This document shows, in pieces, positions 9,329 to 17,548 of a stretch of DNA of 64,000 bases; position 1 is the first letter of the stretch; every line of letters starts with the position of its first letter. A program made the translations under genes and the position numbers. The notes beneath the pieces were generated by a model. That model was given only the letters and a program-made list of their open reading frames with translations, searched no databases and was not told the origin of the DNA. Source of the DNA: Halomonas sp. GT. Its GTDB lineage: Bacteria > Pseudomonadota > Gammaproteobacteria > Pseudomonadales > Halomonadaceae. Where the stretch lies: positions 2,976,001-3,040,000 of the forward strand of contig NZ_CP020562.1 of assembly GCF_002082565.1 (NCBI RefSeq), in the 5' to 3' direction.

Positions 9329-10005
9329 TGCGCTTGCCTCGCAGCGTCACTGTCACTGTCTAGTGCAAGCACACCCTCTAACGAAACAAGTTGCCGAACT
9401 AACAGCACACCCAACAAAGTACCCAGCCAAGCAATGATCAATCCAACGCTGATAAACGCTTGCGCTCCAGGCATCGTGCCCGCCATTCCCGCCAACAGCA
9501 GAAACACACCAGAGCCTAGAACATTGAAGGCCATTAAGCGGCGCAACATATGTTTATGTAGCGTAAACGCCCCCATTGCCATAGCCACAATAACAACAGC
9601 AGCAATGATCAGCGGATGCTCAGTCAGCGAGTACGCCATATCAGGCAATAAAAACCGAATGGCGCCGCCTATCATCACACTCCAGGCCAGCGCCAACAGT
9701 GCACGTACCACGCTATGAGACCAGCGATGGCGGGAGCGATCATAAGGCGGCACCTTTTCGGTACTGCCAGGGATCGCGCTCAATGCATAAAAAAAACTTC
9801 CACCCGTCAGCGCGACTCCTAGTACAAATTCAGCCAACGCCAACCAGGGGGCGCCAAGCTGCCACCAGGAAAGGCTCATTAGTAGCGCAAATAGCAAAAA
9901 TAGACCGCTCGCCCGTTTTAAGTGACGATCAAACAAACAAACTAGCGACGCGGCTACTAGGCAGAACGCGATACCGCTTTCTAGATAGTCAATTGACGCT
10001 ATCAT
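9325..10005 (-). CDS. Small membrane subunit, apparent MbhD (DUF4040) and MnhC/NuoK-like fusion
   Basis: A 226-residue protein with about six helices, first gene of the antiporter-like chain. Residues about 1-80 (LALAEFVLGVALTGGSFFYALSA) resemble the MbhD/DUF4040 module found in Mrp subunit A or B tails. Residues about 130-210 resemble MnhC/NuoK: HKHMLRRLMAFNVLGSGVFL followed by QAFISVGLIIAWLGTLLGVL. If correct, one polypeptide supplies two small subunits that are separate in Mrp and Mbh complexes. Family assignment is by motif similarity only. Only 46 bases separate it from the carboxylesterase gene upstream, so the chain may be read from a promoter at or beyond that gene. Confidence 0.7.
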   Translation of the reverse strand: MIASIDYLESGIAFCLVAASLVCLFDRHLKRASGLFLLFALLMSLSWWQLGAPWLALAEFVLGVALTGGSFFYALSAIPGSTEKVPPYDRSRHRWSHSVVRALLALAWSVMIGGAIRFLLPDMAYSLTEHPLIIAAVVIVAMAMGAFTLHKHMLRRLMAFNVLGSGVFLLLAGMAGTMPGAQAFISVGLIIAWLGTLLGVLLVRQLVSLEGVLALDSDSDAARQAQ

Positions 10006-10051
10006 AAGCCTTCGCTAATTCCTTGCATCGGCTGGGAGTGTTAATGCACGT

Positions 10052-10717
10052 TTAAGCTAAACGCTCGCTCAGCCACTTGCCAATATCGTTAACCTGCTGC
10101 GGGCATAGCGCATGCGCCATCGGATACTGGCGATAATTAACCGCGTAGCCCATTTCTTTTAGGCGTTCGACACCACTGCGGCCCAGAGTTTCAGGAACGA
10201 TGGGGTCGAAATTCCCATGATGTACTTCGATGGGAATATCACGATTGGATTCAGCTAAATCGATGCTATCGGCCGTCGCAAAATAGGTCGACATGGCCAA
10301 CAGTCCGCCAAGAGGCTGAGGGAACGAAAGTGCCGCCTGATAAGCGACTGCGCCACCTTGGGAAAAACCCGCGACGATAATACGACGGCTGTCGATCCCT
10401 TGATCAATCTGTTCTTCAATCAGTGCCTGGATACGTTCGGCAGACGTTTTCAGCTGTGCTTCATCCACCCGACGCCCTAAGTCCATAGCGAGAATATCGT
10501 ACCACGCGGGCATCACCATGCCGCCATTAATAGTGACCGGCAAGCGCGGCGCGTGAGGCATAATAAAACGCACATGCGCTGAGTCCGGTAGCGTAAGGGC
10601 TGGCACTAGCGGCTCGAAATCGTGCCCATCGGCACCCAACCCGTGAATAATAAACACGCACGCATCGGCGGGTTGACCATTTTGCGGTTCAATAATCAGT
10701 TCGCCTGGGGCTGTCAT
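10052..10717 (-). CDS. Alpha/beta-hydrolase carboxylesterase (phospholipase/carboxylesterase family)
   Basis: Using ATG 10717 (MTAPGELIIEP), which has AAGGA 8 bases upstream, the product is 221 residues; the open frame reaches 11 codons farther but lacks a better site. It has the oxyanion motif IIHGLGADGHDF, the nucleophile elbow GFSQGGAVAYQ, the acid in HHGNFDPIVP and the catalytic histidine in PMAHALCPQQ. This is the acyl-protein thioesterase-like/EstB group of cytosolic serine carboxylesterases that cleave short-chain esters. It lacks a signal peptide. It lies between the SLC13 permease and the antiporter-like chain, all leftward, with gaps of 73 and 46 bases. Confidence 0.9.
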   Translation of the reverse strand: MTAPGELIIEPQNGQPADACVFIIHGLGADGHDFEPLVPALTLPDSAHVRFIMPHAPRLPVTINGGMVMPAWYDILAMDLGRRVDEAQLKTSAERIQALIEEQIDQGIDSRRIIVAGFSQGGAVAYQAALSFPQPLGGLLAMSTYFATADSIDLAESNRDIPIEVHHGNFDPIVPETLGRSGVERLKEMGYAVNYRQYPMAHALCPQQVNDIGKWLSERLA

Positions 10718-10790
10718 GGGCTCTTTCCTTGCTGACGTTAAAAGCGCCACCCTAGCGTAAAGTGACGCGTTGGGCGAGTCATTTGCCTGC

Positions 10791-12569
10791 TTAAAGCGGC
10801 CAAACCAGTGGAATAAGGGTTAAGGCAATGGCTCCCGTCAAAAGGTTTAAGCCACCACCAACACGTAAGAAATCACTAACCCGATAGCCGCCAGGGCCAT
10901 GCACCATAAGGTTCGTTTGATAACCAATCGGCGTTAAAAAACTCGCCGAGGCAGCAAACATTACCGCCACCACGTAGGGCATCGGGTTAACCCCCAGGCT
11001 TTCTGCTGCTGCCATGACCACCGGAAAGATGATCACCGCAGCGGCATTATTGGTTACCAACTCGGTTAACAATGCCACTACGCAATAGGTGGCAATTAAT
11101 AGCAACAGCGGGTTACCCACCACCAACGATAGTACACTTCCCGCCAAGAAATCCGCCGCGCCGGACGTTTGCAACGCTGCCCCAACCCCAAAAGATGCCG
11201 CAATGGTCAGCAACACTTGCGTATCCAGACCACGCTTGGCAGCCCCGACGGAACAACAACCGGTTAATAACGATAGCGCCGCGCCCAACATGGCAGCATT
11301 GAGCATACTTAAGACACCTAACGCCGCCAGCAGCACAGCCCCTAACAAAATTGCCCAAGCTAGCGGGGCTTTTTCATGAACAGGCCGCGCTGAACCGTTT
11401 AACTCACTAATTAAAAGAAAGTCTTTCGATTGGCGGTGGCGCTCAATGAACGGAGGGCGTGCTTCTAACAGAAGTACATCAGCAGGTTGCAAACGGACTT
11501 GCCCTAAATTGCCAGTTACCCGTTCGCCGCCACGGCAGATTGCTAAAACAGCAGCGCCATATAACGTTCTAAAACGACCGTCACGAATCCGCTGTCCAAT
11601 AAACTGGCACTGGTTCGATACCACTGCTTCAACCAAACGCCGCTCTTTAAACTCTTTTTCCAAACTCGACGCCGCATCACGAGAAGGAATGAGCCCACGA
11701 ATCTGCTGTAGCTCTACAGCGGCGTCCGAGGTGCCCACAAAAACCAGTCGGTCGCCTGCCTTTAGCTGCTCGCCTGGCCCCACCACACTCACCACATTAC
11801 CTGCCCGCTCAATTTCAACTAAAAAAAGCTCTTGAAGGTGGCGTAGCCCAGCTTCTTCCACCGTACGGTCAACCAGCACTCCCGCAGGATCAACTTCCAT
11901 TTCGATAGTGAACTCGCGAGGGTTAGCAAACGCTTTTGACATCCCCTCTCGTGAAGGCAATAAGCGTGGCCCTAAAAAGATAAGATAAGCAAGACCCACC
12001 AGCGCAACAGGGATACCTACCCACGCTAAATCAAATAGCCCCATCTCAAGCTCGGGATAGCGCTCTACTAATAAACCATGCACAACTAAGTTAGTACTGG
12101 TGCCAAACAGTGTAATAGTACCGCCTAGAATGGAAGCAAAGCTGAGCGGCATTAAAAGCCGTTGAGGAGAAAGCCTCAACCGTCGACTCCAACTCATTAC
12201 AGCCGGAATGTAGGTAGCCACAACGGGTGTGTTATTGAGAAAACCGCTCAGTGATGCCACGGGTAACAGCAGCCGAACAAGCGCACCGCGTTCACTGTTA
12301 GGGCGACCCAATACATAGCGAATAATTAGGTCAATACCCCCCGTTTCACGAATACTGGCAACCAACACATACATGAAGGCCACGGTAAACAAACCGCTGT
12401 TAGAAAAACCACCCAGCGCCTGTTGCGGGTCAATGACACCCAAGGTCATTAGCACCACGACGGCACCAAGCAGAATAATATCTGGCCCCAGTCGAGACAG
12501 CGTCATTAACGGGAAGATAGTGAGCACTACCCCCACGGCTATCCAAGCATCCAGCGACATATCCTGCAT
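10791..12569 (-). CDS. SLC13-family permease with two RCK_C (TrkA-C) domains
   Basis: A 592-residue inner-membrane carrier. Membrane helices in residues 1-200 (including GFLNNTPVVATYIPAV and GTSTNLVVHGLL) and 400-592 (ELVTNNAAAVIIFPVVMAAA) surround two cytosolic RCK_C domains at about 210-290 and 300-380, seen as GDRLVFVGTSDAAVEL and LLLEARPPF. The N-N-T/N-N-A reentrant motifs are typical of divalent anion:Na+ symporters; the RCK-containing subgroup includes sulfate and related anion carriers, but the substrate cannot be read here. A second ATG at codon 4 could be the true start. The 65-base hexamer repeat at 12659 stands about 90 bases upstream of the start. Confidence 0.87.
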   Translation of the reverse strand: MQDMSLDAWIAVGVVLTIFPLMTLSRLGPDIILLGAVVVLMTLGVIDPQQALGGFSNSGLFTVAFMYVLVASIRETGGIDLIIRYVLGRPNSERGALVRLLLPVASLSGFLNNTPVVATYIPAVMSWSRRLRLSPQRLLMPLSFASILGGTITLFGTSTNLVVHGLLVERYPELEMGLFDLAWVGIPVALVGLAYLIFLGPRLLPSREGMSKAFANPREFTIEMEVDPAGVLVDRTVEEAGLRHLQELFLVEIERAGNVVSVVGPGEQLKAGDRLVFVGTSDAAVELQQIRGLIPSRDAASSLEKEFKERRLVEAVVSNQCQFIGQRIRDGRFRTLYGAAVLAICRGGERVTGNLGQVRLQPADVLLLEARPPFIERHRQSKDFLLISELNGSARPVHEKAPLAWAILLGAVLLAALGVLSMLNAAMLGAALSLLTGCCSVGAAKRGLDTQVLLTIAASFGVGAALQTSGAADFLAGSVLSLVVGNPLLLLIATYCVVALLTELVTNNAAAVIIFPVVMAAAESLGVNPMPYVVAVMFAASASFLTPIGYQTNLMVHGPGGYRVSDFLRVGGGLNLLTGAIALTLIPLVWPL

Positions 12570-12658
12570 CCCTAACCTAAAATCTTGGGAGCATTGTGCC
12601 GCCTTAACGATATTCTAAAAAGTTATTTTTAGAAACACAGTAATAACAAAAAAGAATA

Positions 12659-12723
12659 TGGGCGTGGGCGTGGGCGTGGGCGTGGGCGTGGGCGTGGGCG
12701 TGGGCGTGGGCGTGGGCGTGGGC
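12659..12723. repeat. Hexanucleotide tandem repeat (TGGGCG), about 10.8 copies
   Basis: Uninterrupted, perfect head-to-tail copies of TGGGCG fill 65 bases between the SLC13 gene start (12569) and the cold-shock gene terminator (12747). It is noncoding. Such simple repeats change copy number by slipped-strand pairing. Its place about 90 bases upstream of the SLC13 start could alter promoter spacing. Confidence 0.95.
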
Positions 12724-12746
12724 AGTGTACTAACTAAGTAAAAACG

Positions 12747-12774
12747 AAAAAACCCCGCTTTCGCGGGGTTTTTT
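12747..12774. terminator. Bidirectional intrinsic terminator after csp
   Basis: Six A's, CCCCGC, a four-base loop, GCGGGG, then six T's: a 12-bp stem that reads as a rho-independent terminator on both strands. It lies 46 bases past the cold-shock gene stop and is its obvious terminator. Confidence 0.92.
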
Positions 12775-12819
12775 AGCATATTAGCGTTACACGCTAACAG
12801 CGAACATCATCGTTTCTAA

Positions 12820-13023
12820 TTAAAGAACTTTGATGTTAGAAGCCTGAAGGCCTTTTTTACCCTGAGTAACGTCGAAGGAAACCTTCTGGCCGTCTTGCAG
12901 AGTTTTGAAGCCGTCAGCTTGGATTTCAGAGAAATGCGCGAACAGGTCGTCGCCATTGTCGTCCGGAGAAATGAAGCCGAAGCCTTTAGTGTCGTTAAAC
13001 CACTTAACGGTACCAGTTGCCAT
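12820..13023 (-). CDS. Cold-shock domain protein (CspA family)
   Basis: ATG 13023 begins [20 protein letters not shown] and gives 67 residues, the normal CspA length; the open frame extends 22 codons upstream without family similarity. RNP1 (KGFGFISP) and RNP2 (DLFAHFSEI) motifs form the single OB-fold that binds single-stranded RNA or DNA and melts structure in mRNA. A strong terminator follows. The 190 bases upstream (13024-13213) form the leader and promoter space before the convergently placed end of the GMC gene; CspA-type leaders are commonly long and temperature-responsive, but I cannot show that here. Confidence 0.95.
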   Translation of the reverse strand: MATGTVKWFNDTKGFGFISPDDNGDDLFAHFSEIQADGFKTLQDGQKVSFDVTQGKKGLQASNIKVL

Positions 13024-13106
13024 GATCGAAATCCTCGATGTAGCTTGATGTAGAGCCGGGTAATACCCGAGTTGCAGTGGGTAGAACAAGAAACTTTCAC
13101 CAGACT

Positions 13107-13122
13107 AAACGCTTGGGCGTTT
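13107..13122 (-). other. Small hairpin in the csp leader/promoter region
   Basis: Perfect 6-bp stem AAACGC / GCGTTT with a four-base loop, about 85 bases upstream of the csp start. It may be part of a structured cold-shock mRNA leader. No clear cold-box match was found, and the transcription start is unknown. Confidence 0.35.
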
Positions 13123-13213
13123 CGATACTGCTGACAACGTTCGACTTGCTAACCAACTGCATCCAGCATGCGCTTAACTTAGCCGCACGTCAATACAATG
13201 ATGAAAAAAAATG

Positions 13214-14881
13214 TCAGGGTGATGACCGATCTGCGGCCATCATCCACCCTGCTGCTTTCTCAGCAATCATTAAGGTAGGTGAGTTGGTATTACCGCTGGT
13301 AATGGTCGGCATAATACTGGCGTCCACTACTCGCAGACCGCTCACGCCCTTAACACGCAGCTTGGAATCCACCACGGCCCCCGGGTCGTCATCGCGGCCC
13401 ATTTTCGCCGTCCCGACTGGGTGAAAGATCGTGGTACCAATATCGCCCGCCAATTTGGCCAACTCTTCGTCGCTTTGATACTGCAACCCAGGCTTAAACT
13501 CTTCTGGCTGATACTTAGCGAATGCCTGCTGCTCAGCAATCCGCCGCGTAACCCGTAATGAGTCTGCCGCTACCTTGCGGTCTTCTTCCGTGCTCAGGTA
13601 GTTAGGCTCAATGGCGGGCGCCGATTGTGGATCACGATTTTTGATCCTTACCGAGCCACGGCTCGTGGGATTAAGGTTGCAGACACTAGCAGTAATCGCA
13701 GGAAACCCATGCAGTGGTTGGCCAAACGCATCAAGGCTTAGGGGCTGTACATGGTACTCGATATTGGCATGCTGATACTCGTTAGAGCTACGGGTAAAAA
13801 TGCACAGCTGGGAAGGTGCCATACTCATCGGGCCTGTGCGTTTAAAAACGTATTCCAAACCAATCTTGGCTTTACCGAGCAAGGTACTCGCCATGGTATT
13901 GAGCGTTTTTGCCCCTTTCACTTTATAGACGGAGCGAATTTGCAAGTGATCCTGCAGGTTTTCGCCCACACCCGTTAGCGCTGACACCACATCAATACCG
14001 TGTTGTTGTAATAGCTCGGGCGCGCCAATACCAGAAAGCTGCAGAATCTGTGGCGAGCCGATAGCGCCTGCACTCAGCACGACTTCTTTATTGACTGTCA
14101 CGTTGATCGTTGTACCTTCACGCAAAAGCTCAGCGCCCGTGCAGCGTGGTTGGCCATCTTGTGGTTCAAATAGCAGCCGATTGACATGGGTGGAGTGCCA
14201 GATCGTTAGGTTGGTGCGTTGCTTGATCGGCCGCAAAAACGCTTTAGAAGTATTCCAGCGCCAGCCATTGCGCTGGTTGACTTCAAAATAGTTAACGCCT
14301 TCGTTATCACCACGATTGAAATCGTCAGTACGCGGAATACCTGCTTGCACCGCCGCCTCGGCGAAATCATCTAGCACTTGCCAGCTTAAGCGCTGTTTTT
14401 CGATCCGCCATTCGCCACCATGACCATGGTAACGGCGATGATCGGCATCGCCATCACCGCCTTCATCCAAACGATGATGGTCTTCGTGTTTCATGAAATC
14501 TGGCAAGCAGTTCTCCCACCGCCAGGCGTCATCGCCGGTCAACTCGGCCCAGTGATCGTAATCCCGTGCCTGACCACGCAGATAAAGCATGCCATTAATG
14601 CTTGAGCAGCCACCTAGCGTTTTACCCCGGGGATAAATCAGTGAGCGACCATTGAGCCCTTTGTCAGGCTCGGTACGAAACAGCCAGTCGGTGCGCGGGT
14701 TGTTGATGCAGTAAAGATAGCCCACCGGAATATGAATCCAGTGGTAGTTATCCGGCCCACCCGCTTCAATCAGCAGCACCCTATTATTTGGATTGGCGCT
14801 GAGTCTATTTGCCATCAGGCACCCTGCGGTGCCTGCGCCGATCACAATATAGTCGAAGTTATTATTAGCAACCTGTGACAT
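13214..14881 (-). CDS. GMC-family FAD oxidoreductase, probable 3-hydroxypropionate/alcohol dehydrogenase
   Basis: A 555-residue flavoprotein. The N-terminal Rossmann motif YIVIGAGTAGCLMANRLS binds FAD; GGCSSINGMLYLRGQ and GAIGSPQILQLSGIG are the two GMC signatures; the C-terminal end holds the catalytic pair regions FHPVGTAKMG and NTNSPTLMIAEKAA. It is usually annotated choline dehydrogenase, but the sequence is not BetA-like and no betB or betI is nearby. It follows mmsA by 26 bases in the same direction with a divergent LysR gene beyond. In Pseudomonas a GMC enzyme (HpdH) oxidises 3-hydroxypropionate to malonate semialdehyde, the substrate of MmsA, so that role is my preferred inference. 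Other short alcohols remain possible. Confidence 0.85.
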   Translation of the reverse strand: MSQVANNNFDYIVIGAGTAGCLMANRLSANPNNRVLLIEAGGPDNYHWIHIPVGYLYCINNPRTDWLFRTEPDKGLNGRSLIYPRGKTLGGCSSINGMLYLRGQARDYDHWAELTGDDAWRWENCLPDFMKHEDHHRLDEGGDGDADHRRYHGHGGEWRIEKQRLSWQVLDDFAEAAVQAGIPRTDDFNRGDNEGVNYFEVNQRNGWRWNTSKAFLRPIKQRTNLTIWHSTHVNRLLFEPQDGQPRCTGAELLREGTTINVTVNKEVVLSAGAIGSPQILQLSGIGAPELLQQHGIDVVSALTGVGENLQDHLQIRSVYKVKGAKTLNTMASTLLGKAKIGLEYVFKRTGPMSMAPSQLCIFTRSSNEYQHANIEYHVQPLSLDAFGQPLHGFPAITASVCNLNPTSRGSVRIKNRDPQSAPAIEPNYLSTEEDRKVAADSLRVTRRIAEQQAFAKYQPEEFKPGLQYQSDEELAKLAGDIGTTIFHPVGTAKMGRDDDPGAVVDSKLRVKGVSGLRVVDASIMPTITSGNTNSPTLMIAEKAAGWMMAADRSSP

Positions 14882-14907
14882 GAACGGGCTCCCGTAACGT
14901 AATGGCG

Positions 14908-16419
14908 TTACTTCGCCGTAGGCATCACAAACTCAGCGCCTGAATCAATAGAGTCTGACCAGCGCTGCATAATGGATTTTTGCTTGGTATAGAAACGTAC
15001 GCCCTCTTCACCATAGGCATGCATATCGCCAAATAGTGAACGCTTCCAACCGCCGAAACCGTGCCACGCCATGGGTACCGGAATGGGTACATTGATGCCA
15101 ACCATACCCACCTGAATGCGGCGGCCAAATTCTCGGGCGACGCTGCCGCTCTCGGTAAAGCAACTGACGCCATTGCCAAACTCATGGTCATTGATCAGTT
15201 GAATGGCTGTGGCAATATCCGGCACCCGAACACAGACCAACACTGGGCCGAATATCTCTTCTTTATAAATGGTCATCTCGGGGGTGACATGATCAAACAG
15301 AGTACCGCCCATCCAGAAGCCTTCGGCACAGCCGTCGCCGGTTTGCGCGACATCAAATTCACGGCCATCTACCACCAAGTGTGCGCCTTCTTCTAGGCCT
15401 TTATTTATATAGCCGGTAATCCGCTCGTGAGCCTGACGGGTGACAATCGGGCCCATTTCCGCATCAAGCTGCATGCCGTTCTTAACTTTCAGCGCCATAG
15501 CACGCTCAGCCAGTTGAGCCACGACGCCATCCGCCACATCGCCCACCAATACTGCCACACTGATTGCCATACAACGTTCGCCTGCCGAGCCATAAGCAGC
15601 GCCGATTAAGGCATCCACCGCTTTATCCAAGTTGGCATCCGGCATCACTACCATATGGTTTTTAGCGCCACCCAGTGCTTGCACACGCTTTCCGTGCTTA
15701 GCGCCGCGCTCGTAAATCAGATTCGCTATTGGCGTAGAACCAACAAACGACAACGCTTTAACATCCGGATGGTCGATCAGCGCTTCAACACTGTCTTTAT
15801 CGCCCTGCACCACGTTGAACACCCCATCGGGAAGACCTGCCTTTTTCAGCAAATCAGCTATCATCAGCGAGGCGCTGGGGTCCAGAGGGCTGGGCTTAAG
15901 AACAAAGGTATTACCGGCAGCAATTGCCACAGGGAACATCCACATCGGTACCATGACAGGGAAGTTGAACGGCGTAATACCAGCCACTACGCCCAACGGC
16001 TGTCGCATGGTCCAGTTATCAATACCGGTGCTGACCTGCTCGGTATAGTCACCTTTCAGCAGCTGTGGAATACCACAGGCGAACTCGACGATATCAATCC
16101 CTCGGGCAACTTCGCCCTGGGCATCAGTAAACACCTTACCGTGCTCCTTGGTGATCGCTTCCGCCAATGCATCTTTATGGGCGTTGAGTAGCTCCAAAAA
16201 CTTAAACATTACGCGAGCCCGGCGTATCGGCGGGGTATCAGCCCAAGCAGGAAATGCCGCTTTAGCGGCTTGCACAGCACTATCTACATCATATGCAGAG
16301 GCAAGCACCACGTTTCCGGTAACGTTACCCGTCGCAGGATTAAAGACATCTTGAGAAAGACCCGAGCTACCCTGACTGATCTGCCCGTTAATGAAATGAT
16401 GAATAGTGGTTGTTGTCAT
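14908..16419 (-). CDS. mmsA: CoA-acylating (methyl)malonate-semialdehyde dehydrogenase
   Basis: A 503-residue aldehyde dehydrogenase of the MMSDH class. The catalytic cysteine is in [14 protein letters not shown], and the general glutamate is replaced by the [14 protein letters not shown] context typical of CoA-acylating MMSDH. MKPxPxDP-like ([11 protein letters not shown]) and [15 protein letters not shown] are also family hallmarks. The reaction converts methylmalonate or malonate semialdehyde plus NAD+ and CoA to propionyl- or acetyl-CoA and CO2, in valine, beta-alanine and 3-hydroxypropionate breakdown. It is the first gene of a two-gene operon with the GMC oxidoreductase and is divergent from a LysR gene 137 bases away, which probably activates it. 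Confidence 0.93.
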   Translation of the reverse strand: MTTTTIHHFINGQISQGSSGLSQDVFNPATGNVTGNVVLASAYDVDSAVQAAKAAFPAWADTPPIRRARVMFKFLELLNAHKDALAEAITKEHGKVFTDAQGEVARGIDIVEFACGIPQLLKGDYTEQVSTGIDNWTMRQPLGVVAGITPFNFPVMVPMWMFPVAIAAGNTFVLKPSPLDPSASLMIADLLKKAGLPDGVFNVVQGDKDSVEALIDHPDVKALSFVGSTPIANLIYERGAKHGKRVQALGGAKNHMVVMPDANLDKAVDALIGAAYGSAGERCMAISVAVLVGDVADGVVAQLAERAMALKVKNGMQLDAEMGPIVTRQAHERITGYINKGLEEGAHLVVDGREFDVAQTGDGCAEGFWMGGTLFDHVTPEMTIYKEEIFGPVLVCVRVPDIATAIQLINDHEFGNGVSCFTESGSVAREFGRRIQVGMVGINVPIPVPMAWHGFGGWKRSLFGDMHAYGEEGVRFYTKQKSIMQRWSDSIDSGAEFVMPTAK

Positions 16420-16493
16420 TTGGCTACCTTTATAAGCAGATTAAAATAACGAATTAAGTATCGACAGATTAACCAGCTCTGTGAGGCAATCAA

Positions 16494-16508
16494 TTGAGTA
16501 ATTCTTAA
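16494..16508. promoter_or_regulatory. Candidate LysR-type operator between mmsA and lysR
   Basis: TTGAGTAATTCTTAA is an imperfect 15-base inverted repeat (T-N11-A core with TTGAG/CTTAA arms, one mismatch) in the 137-base divergent region. Its size and layout suit a LysR box, but the match is weak. Confidence 0.3.
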
Positions 16509-16556
16509 CCCAGATATAAGCTTTTCAAATAACACAACGACAACAGGTGCTCGCTT

Positions 16557-17459
16557 ATGCAAGAAAACTCAGCGCTACGGGCATTTGTAGCCGTCGCACG
16601 AACCGGAAGCGTTTCACGGGCAGCTGACCAGCTCTGCCTGACCCAGCCCGCCGTCAGTCTAAAGTTGAAGCAACTCCAGCAGCACTTAGGGCTAACTCTA
16701 TTCTCCCGTCGCCCTCAGGGGTTAACGCTAACCGCCGATGGCTATGCGTTATTGCCCGCCGCAGAAAATGCCCTTGCCAGCGCCCTGGCCTTTGAGCAAC
16801 GCGCTAGCGCTTTGCACAGCACCCTGCGAGGAAAACTAAAAATCGGCACGATTGTTGACCCGGAATTTATTCGCCTGGGCAAATTTCTCAGCCGATTGAT
16901 GGCTCGCGCCCCTCAATTGGAAACCGAGTTGCATCATGGGATGAGTGGCAACGTATTAACGAAGGTAGAGCAAGGCGAACTAGATGTGGGCTTTTTTCTC
17001 GCCCCTCCCGGCGAAGGATCAGGAAGCGAAATCCTTGCTTGGCGTGAGCTGACCCACTTCCACTACCACGTAATTGCTCCAGCAGGCTGGGAAACCAAAC
17101 TGTTAGATACTCGCTGGGAAGCCCTAGCCAAGCTTCCCTGGATAGTCACGCCCTCGGTCTCAGCACACCACCGGCTGCTAGAACGCGTCCTAACCCCAAG
17201 TGGCGCCACGCCTAATAGGGTTGCCCAAGTAGACCAAGAAGCTTGTATGCTTGATTTAGTACGTGCGGGAGTGGGTCTTAGCTTAGCAAGGGACGCGCTG
17301 GCAATGGCCGAACGCCAGGAAAGCGGTTTGGCTGTAGCCGAAAATGTCCGTCTACCCTGCGCCCTTAGCATGATATGGCGCAAAGAACGTGCAGCGGAGC
17401 CAACGCTCAAAGCAGCATTGGATACGTTAGACACAGTATGGCCTTATCGGCTGGGGTAG
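16557..17459 (+). CDS. LysR-family regulator, likely activator of mmsA-GMC operon
   Basis: A 300-residue LysR protein: helix-turn-helix at residues about 3-62 (SVSRAADQLCLTQPAVSLKL, then HLGLTLFSRRPQGLTLT) and a C-terminal co-inducer domain (residues about 90-295). AGGTG lies 7 bases before the ATG. The divergent position next to mmsA mirrors the LysR regulators that switch on 3-hydroxypropionate catabolic genes in pseudomonads; that this protein senses 3-hydroxypropionate or a related acid is inference from context. Confidence 0.87.
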   Translation: MQENSALRAFVAVARTGSVSRAADQLCLTQPAVSLKLKQLQQHLGLTLFSRRPQGLTLTADGYALLPAAENALASALAFEQRASALHSTLRGKLKIGTIVDPEFIRLGKFLSRLMARAPQLETELHHGMSGNVLTKVEQGELDVGFFLAPPGEGSGSEILAWRELTHFHYHVIAPAGWETKLLDTRWEALAKLPWIVTPSVSAHHRLLERVLTPSGATPNRVAQVDQEACMLDLVRAGVGLSLARDALAMAERQESGLAVAENVRLPCALSMIWRKERAAEPTLKAALDTLDTVWPYRLG

Positions 17460-17548
17460 CGAATAGGTTATGTAAGGTATTAGCCCACGTTGCCACTAAT
17501 CGACTCTACATTGAGCGATAACTCACCACGTCCATCGGAGTACCTACA

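Noticed and set aside
4555..10005. Part of a complex I (nuo) operon
   Set aside because: No NADH-binding, Fe-S or quinone-site subunits are present; only antiporter-like subunits and one small fused subunit.
12659..12723. CRISPR or other spaced repeat array
   Set aside because: Units are six bases, head to tail without spacers; this is a simple sequence repeat.
13214..14881. True choline dehydrogenase BetA
   Set aside because: The N-terminal region and signatures differ from BetA as I know it, there are no betB, betI or choline transporter genes nearby, and mmsA is the operon partner.
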